DNA of 64,000 bases from Scilla litardierei (Eukaryota > Streptophyta > Magnoliopsida > Asparagales > Asparagaceae), in the NCBI GenBank assembly GCA_030789695.1, contig CM061142.1, positions 153,347,266 through 153,411,265 on the forward strand, in the 5' to 3' direction. The notes under the pieces were generated by a model. That model had not been told where the DNA came from. It saw only the letters and a list, made by a program, of their open reading frames with translations, and did no database searches. The position numbers were made by a program, and so were the translations under genes. The first letter of the stretch is position 1, and each line of letters begins with the position of its first letter. This document shows, piece after piece, positions 58,780 through 64,000 of the stretch.

Positions 58780-59682
58780 GAGTTCATTTGTATATGTTAT
58801 AACCTATTTTGAGTTCATCTGATCATTTTCATATCTCATGTTCATATATGTCATATTTTCACATATGTTTTCAATGAGGTTTATTGGAGCTTTTTGTTGA
58901 TTTTATGATTGGATTTATATGCTTGTTATGTATGTTAATTTATATGTTAATGAAAGTGATTTGATGCTATTAAAGTTATTAGGTATAAGGGTGAGTAGTC
59001 TCATATCCTTGACCGACTTTTCCTCTTCAGTCGACTACACAATCTCCAGTTTTTAGTCTTCATAACTCGTATTCATACCAGAAGACTTATGGTCATTTTC
59101 CAGGCGACTGGTCTTCGGCCAGGCGACTGTATTTTTGTCATCAGGCGCCTGACCAATTGTCACCAATTTTCCCGAGAGATGGCTCAAAATTTCTTCAAAA
59201 TTTAACTATGCAGCAGGCCCCTGTAAGTCATTTGACAGGCACCTATCCAAATACTGGCGACTGTAATTTCTTCTACAGGCGCCTGTCTGATTTCTAAGTC
59301 ATTTTTCATTAGGGCTTGATAGGCGACTGCACGTTGTGCATCAGTCATCCGTTCGCCGAGTTTGGCAGTTCGTAGCCTACGAACTGAGCTGTTATTTTTG
59401 ATCCAACGACCCAGATCTCAACCGACCCTCCACTTAAGAGATCGTGACCCCTCTTTTTTTCTCTCACCTCCGATCGATTTCCCTCGTTCTTCCCCCTTCG
59501 AACCCGAGCGTCGATCGTCCTCCTCCCTTGATTGCTTTCTCCCGTCGACGATTGCTTTCATCTCTCCCTCCAAACAATCGATCGAAGCTTGGATCATCTC
59601 CTCCTTCCTTCGTTTCGGTATAAATTCTCTCTTATCTTTTCGATTCGAGACTATCTTCTCTTGTTCGGTCAATTTCTTGCTT
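58780..59682 (+). promoter_or_regulatory. Spacer of C between pol and ORF4 with second palindrome array
   Basis: At 59028-59345 the C words recur (CAGTCGACTA, CAGGCGACTG, CAGGCGCCTG, about eight copies). Downstream, 59405-59680 is a pyrimidine-rich, gene-like leader with GTATAAATTC at 59618. The frame through 59362-59682 joins the ORF4 frame but looks like leader, not protein. Confidence 0.65.
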
Positions 59683-61256
59683 ATGGCCCCCAAAATGAGC
59701 TCATTTACTAATGACAAGTCCATTAAGTTTCCGAAGGAACCTAGGGTTAGGGTTCATAAACCTCCTCCTACCCAGGGCCGCAAGAAATCTTGAACCAAAA
59801 ATGCAACCCCGTTGTCTGAGCTGTTGCTGGACTCTGAATCTGATTATGCCTCGTCTTCGTCTAGTGAGGAGATTCCCTCAAACAAAGGCGAAAACAAGCA
59901 TCTCAGACTCAGCCCTTAGCCCTGACCTCCACTCCTTATATGGAAGAAACCCATGAAGAGACCCACACCGAGTCTCATGACAATCCTGAAGTTCAGCCCC
60001 AAGGCCAGAATCCTTCCAGTGCTACTCCTTCAGCTTCTACCCCTCTTGTCCCCATGTGTCGTGACGACGCATGTTCATGTTTGGTGAAATTTCAATCTAT
60101 CATTGGCATCAAGCTTCTTAGAGAACGTTTCATCATTTATTAGGCCTTCACCTCCGAGAGTTTATCTCAGCTCCTTACTACGACCAAATTGGTCGATTTG
60201 TTCCGATACTCTCACGATGATTCTCCTCGACCATATCCCTTTCTTGTGAAGCTTTTTTATGCTAACCGCATTCGCAGTGAGTATATGGAGTCTGGGATAC
60301 TGGATACTATGGTTCAGGGGACCCACACCAAGCTTGATCTCACACTCTTAGGGACCATTCTTAGGATTCCCTCTACCAGTTCCTTGCCTGCTGATATTTC
60401 CATCTCCTCTGTTGCATAGTTAGATCAATCTGTCCTTAGGTACATGTTCAGGTAGATTCCTCCTATTATCACCTCCGGCGTCAAATCATCCATGTTTATT
60501 GCCAGAGTTTAGGCTGTCCACCATGTGGTCAAGTCCAACATCTTGCCTAAACATGGATCATCTGACTAGCCGTCGAATGAGATCCTTAAGTGTATGTATG
60601 CTATATTTTCTGGGATTGAGGTGAATTGGGCTGGAGTCAGTCTTGACCATATGGACCATGTAGAGATCACATCCTCCTCCTCTCATATTTCTTATGGAGG
60701 TTTTCTTACCCTGGTCTTTCGCCACTTCGGCATTGACTTGTCTCCTTTTGAGCCTATTCCTCTTGGCCCTCTTCTTGATGCATTAGCAAAGACGAAGTCC
60801 ACTTCGGCTCTTCTGACGGCGTCAAAGAAGATGCAGTCCACTTCAGGCTCATCTTCATCTACTGCTACACTTATTGATTCATCTCAGCCCTCATCATCGA
60901 CTGCTCCTACTCCTGATCCCTTTCTTGTCGAGCTCGACAAGAAGGTATCTGGTTTGTATGAGCTTTTCTACCTCTCGTTCCAGCATCAGGGCATACCGTT
61001 CACTGCCCACATCCAGTATTTTGTTCCATCTGATGCTGCTCAGTCTACTCAGCCTCCTCCTCCTATCATCTCTGAGATTCTAGATCCTACAGTTGATTCT
61101 GCTTATGAGCCTGCTACTTCTCATGCTCCTCAGGGTGTTTCCACTGCTGCTGCTGATGTGCCTCCTCCTGAGGACATCCCTGATGATCCGGAGACCCAGG
61201 ACTTCTGTATTGAGATGACTACTCATGTGGACTCTACCATCACTGATCTGGACTGA
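59683..61256 (+). pseudogene. Element C ORF4, broken
   Basis: ATG at 59683 (MAPKMSS), a basic N-terminus, a TGA at 59791-59793, a frameshift before 59940, then the shared core in one frame with several stops (60141, 60417 and three more before 60580). Core motifs: LVKLFYANRIRSEYM, HTKLDLTLLGTILRIPS, YAIFSGIEVNWAGV and LTLVFRHFGIDL. The tail is Ser/Thr/Pro-rich with FLVELDKKVSGLYELF and ends at 61256. It aligns best with A ORF4. Confidence 0.8.
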
Positions 61257-61458
61257 TGTTTCCTGATGACTACTCACCCTAGGACATAGAATTTTTTTTG
61301 TTAGGATTGAGAGTGTGAGTCTGTAGTATATTTTTTGTGATGGATGTATTGATGTCTTAGCACTTTATTTTGTATGGCTGTATGGATGATGGTTTTATAT
61401 ACTTTTGCTTGTATGTTGAGTGGATATTTTATTTTGTACTCCATGTACCCTTTTTACA
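61257..61458 (+). other. C sequence after ORF4; no gene seen
   Basis: T-rich untranslated stretch ending where the first Helitron begins. No polypurine tract or LTR is reached. Confidence 0.6.
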
Positions 61459-62276
61459 TCTATTATACAGTTGACAACTTTTTTTGAATTCTAGGGCTGA
61501 CTAGGACAAGATAAAGAGTGGCTGAGATTTAATTCTGGTAAATCAATGGTTGAGATTGGCTTTGTGAAATTTTAGTGGGAAAACTTAAATTTGGGGGGGG
61601 AACGTGGGTTGGGAACCAAAACTTTGAAATTAAAAGTGTCTTAGGAAAGATTATGGAGATTAAATTTTAGGGGAAAAGTGTCTTGGGAACCTAAACTTTG
61701 AAATTAAAAGTGTCTGGGGAAAGATTGTGGAGAAGCATGATCCATTAAATTAAACAAAGTAAAAAAATTAGCGTAAAAAATTTAGCGGAACAACAAATTA
61801 GCATAAGTTAATACCCTCACCGAAAAATACCCTGAAGTTTGTTGTTTCGCGCCGAAGGTGGCGCCTGCTAAATTTTTTTACGCTAATTTGTTGCTCCGCG
61901 CCGACGGAGCCTGCGCCGAATTTGTTGTTCGACGCTAAATTTGTTGTTCTGCGTCGAAGGCACTCGTGTGTTGTTCCGCGTCGAAGGCGCTCGTGCATTG
62001 TTCCACGCCAAAGGTGCCCGCGCCGAATTTTTTGTTCTACTCCGAATTTGCTGTTTCACGCTGAAGGCGCCCGCGCCGTATTTGTTGTTCCACGCCGAAG
62101 ATGTCCGTGCCAAATTTGTTGTTCCACGCCGAAGGTGCTCATGCTGCTAAATATTTTTACGACAATTTGTTGTTCTTTTAAATTTTGCATGTGGAAATAA
62201 TTTTTGGGGGAATAAATATTTCGGGGGGAAATCTTAAATGAAATGAACCGTGCCCGTGGACACGGGTTATGACTAG
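61459..62276 (+). mobile_element. Helitron 1 of a tandem row, non-autonomous
   Basis: Begins TCTATTATACAG after a host A and ends with the hairpin CGTGCCCGTGGACACGG, GTTATGA and CTAG (62273-62276). Internal TTTGTTGTTCCGCGCCGAAGG-type repeats at 61840-62150 (shown in short form). No protein of its own. Confidence 0.75.
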
Positions 62277-63088
62277 TGTATTATACATTTGACAACCTTT
62301 TTTGAATCATAGGGCTGACTAGGACAATATAAAGAGTTGCTGAGATTTGATCTTGAAAAATGGAAGGTTGAGATGAAGCTTTGAAACCATATATGTGATG
62401 AAATTTGGTCCAGCTTTGAAATTTGGTCCAGCTTTGAAATGTAGGGAGCTTTGAAACTATGAATGTGAGCTTTGAAATTTGGTCCATCTTTGAAATTTGG
62501 TCCATCTTTGAAATGAAGGGAGCTTTGAAATCAGAAATGTGAGTTTTGAAATTTGGTCCAACTTTGAAAGCAGCCAGTGAACCAATTTTGCGCCGAAGGC
62601 GTCCGTGAAATTTTTTTACGCTAATTTGTTATTCCGCACCTAAGGCGTCTGTGCCGTATTTGTTGTTCTGTGCCAAAGGCCCCTGTACCACTAAATATTT
62701 TTACGCTAATTTGTTATTCTTTTAAATTTTAATAATTTTTTGGGGAAAAAAGATTTCGCGGGGGAATGAACCATGCCCACGGGCACGGGTATTTTTAGCT
62801 AATTTTTTGTCCCGCACCGAAGGCACCCACGTCAAATTTGTTGTTATATGCTAATTTGTTATTCCGCACCGAAGGCGCCCACGCCGAATTTGTTGTTCCG
62901 CGCCGAATTTGTTGTTCAGTGTCGAAGGCGCCTGCGCTGAATTTGTTGTTCCGCGCTGAAGGCGCCCATGCCACTAAATAATTTTACGCTAATTTGTTGT
63001 TCTTTAAAATTTTAATATTTTTGGGAACAAAAATTTCGCGGGGAAAAATCTTAAATGAATCGTGCCTGCGGGCACGTGTTATGACTAG
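62277..63088 (+). mobile_element. Helitron 2 of the row
   Basis: Starts directly after CTAG with TGTATTATACATTTGAC and ends ...GTGCCTGCGGGCACGTGTTATGACTAG, with CTAG at 63085-63088. It includes a second, internal hairpin TGCCCACGGGCA near 62775 and GAAATTTGGTCCA repeats at 62400-62560, so it may itself be composite. Confidence 0.7.
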
Positions 63089-63828
63089 TCTATATATTAA
63101 AACACAACTATTTTTGAATTTTAAGGCTGATTAGGACCATCTGACTAGGACAAACAGGTTGGTCAAAAGATATCTTAAATTTAATCTTGAGAAATGAATG
63201 GTTGAGATGAGATTTTGTGGAAGTTTTGGAGGGAAAAATATTTCTAGAGAAATGAAAGTTTCTAGGGAAATGAAACTTTATGGTGAATGAAAGTTTCTTA
63301 GGAATAGCAGAGTATACGCAATTAATGTATTTAGTAAAAAACAATAACTTGATCGGATGTTGCTGCAGATCGAATGTTGCTGCAAATCGAATGATCTCTC
63401 ACTCAACGCAGGGCCCACTGTCTTAACGAACCATGGGACAAAGATGAGAATAATTTCCCGCAATGAAGGCGCCTGCTAAATGTTTTTACGCTAATTTGTT
63501 GTTTCGCGCCAAAGGCGTCCGCGTCGATTTTTTACGCTAATTTATTTTTCCGCGTCGAAGGCACCCGCCCGCTAAATGTTTTTACGCTAATTTGTTGTTT
63601 TGCGCCAAAGGCGTCCACGCCGATTTTTTACGCTAATTTGTTGTTCCATGTCAAAGGTGCCTGCGCCAAATTTCTTGTTCCACACCAAATGCGCCACTGC
63701 CGCTAAATATTTTTACGCTAATTATTATTCTGCACAATGTTGGTTGTGGAAATAATTTTTTGGGGAACAAAGATTTCGTGGAGGGCAATCTTAAATGAAC
63801 CGTACCCGCGAGCATAGGTTATGACTAG
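63089..63828 (+). mobile_element. Helitron 3 of the row
   Basis: Starts TCTATATATTAAAACAC and ends TTATGACTAG (63825-63828). Its body (GACTAGGACAAACAGGTTGG, GAGATGAGATTTTGTG) matches the Helitron at 15220 more closely than its neighbours do, so the row mixes subfamilies. Confidence 0.72.
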
Positions 63829-64000
63829 TCTATTATACATTTGATAACCCTTTTTGAATTCTAGGGCTGCCTAAGACAAGATAAAAAGTGGCTTGGATTT
63901 GATCTTGTAAAATGGAAGGTTGAAATGAAGCTTTGAACCCATGAATATGAGCTTTGAAATTTGGTCCAGCTTTGAAATGAAGGGAGCTTTGAAACCATGA
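63829..64000 (+). mobile_element. Helitron 4 of the row, cut by the window edge
   Basis: Starts TCTATTATACATTTGAT, like copies 1 and 2, directly after the CTAG of copy 3. The 3' end is outside. Confidence 0.65.

Larger units (their letters stand above)
34692..64000 (+). mobile_element. Element C: Sirevirus-like Ty1/copia retrotransposon, degenerate, 3' end outside the window
   Basis: Plus strand: 5' LTR 34692-36516, primer-binding site, gag 36546-38882, pol 38936-40535 and 57287-58779 (split by D), palindrome spacer, ORF4 59683-61256. Helitrons lie after ORF4, and neither the 3' LTR nor polypurine tracts appear before the edge. It lies in B's gag in the opposite direction. LTR, gag and pol words are close to those of A and B, so the three belong to one clade. 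Confidence 0.88.

Noticed and set aside
59362..59682. N-terminal extension of C ORF4
   Set aside because: Composition is that of a pyrimidine-rich leader, and the other ORF4 copies start at the equivalent of the ATG at 59683.

Overview
This window is nuclear DNA of a flowering plant. One end of an ordinary plant gene lies at the far left (3-1508, + strand, cut by the window edge). Almost everything from about 2.4 kb to the right edge is nested transposable elements. Signs of a plant are LTR retrotransposons with a primer-binding site matching initiator-Met tRNA (TGGTATCAGAGC), several Sirevirus-like (Ty1/copia) elements, a Tat-type Ty3/gypsy element with two RNase H domains, Helitrons, foldback MITEs and long AT microsatellites. 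I cannot name the species.

Layout of the nest. Element B (Sirevirus, minus strand, 2385-34691) is the base layer. Its parts are a 3' LTR remnant, polypurine tracts, an accessory ORF (called ORF4 here), a palindrome-rich spacer, a broken pol and a broken gag; its 5' end lies outside the window. Inserted in B are H (3316-10578, a gag-only retrotransposon, duplication GAGAC), solo LTR I (12525-14194), a microsatellite/foldback/Helitron island (14357-16366) and A (21208-33732, a nearly intact Sirevirus, duplication CATGG). B's gag is finally cut by C (plus-strand Sirevirus from 34692 past the right edge). C is split in pol by D (40536-57286, Sirevirus without pol, duplication GTGGA). D carries solo LTR E inside its 5' LTR (40556-42428) and gypsy element F (46107-53658, duplication GGGTT) in its interior. 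A head-to-tail row of Helitrons (61459-64000) follows C's ORF4.

How the parts work together. Gag forms the particle. Pol gives protease, integrase, reverse transcriptase and RNase H. A, B, C and D also carry, downstream of pol or of where pol would be, a long ORF of one shared family that does not look like an envelope gene. Each of these elements has its own short palindrome (GTCGGTC/GACCGAC in A, CAGGCGCCTG/CAGTCGACTG types in C, GGAGTCGACTACC in D, CAGACGTCTG in B). In A, C and D the palindromes are clustered in U3 just upstream of a TATA-like box, and in all four elements they recur between the pol position and ORF4. That repeated arrangement, together with gene-like leaders in front of ORF4, is the most interesting signal here: ORF4 may be its own transcription unit driven by a copy of the LTR control region.

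State of decay. A is the youngest: its two LTRs differ at about nine bases by eye plus the length of a G run. It still has one stop codon in pol and a changed protease active-site glycine. B, C, D and F are clearly degenerate. H has one frameshift and one stop near the start of gag.
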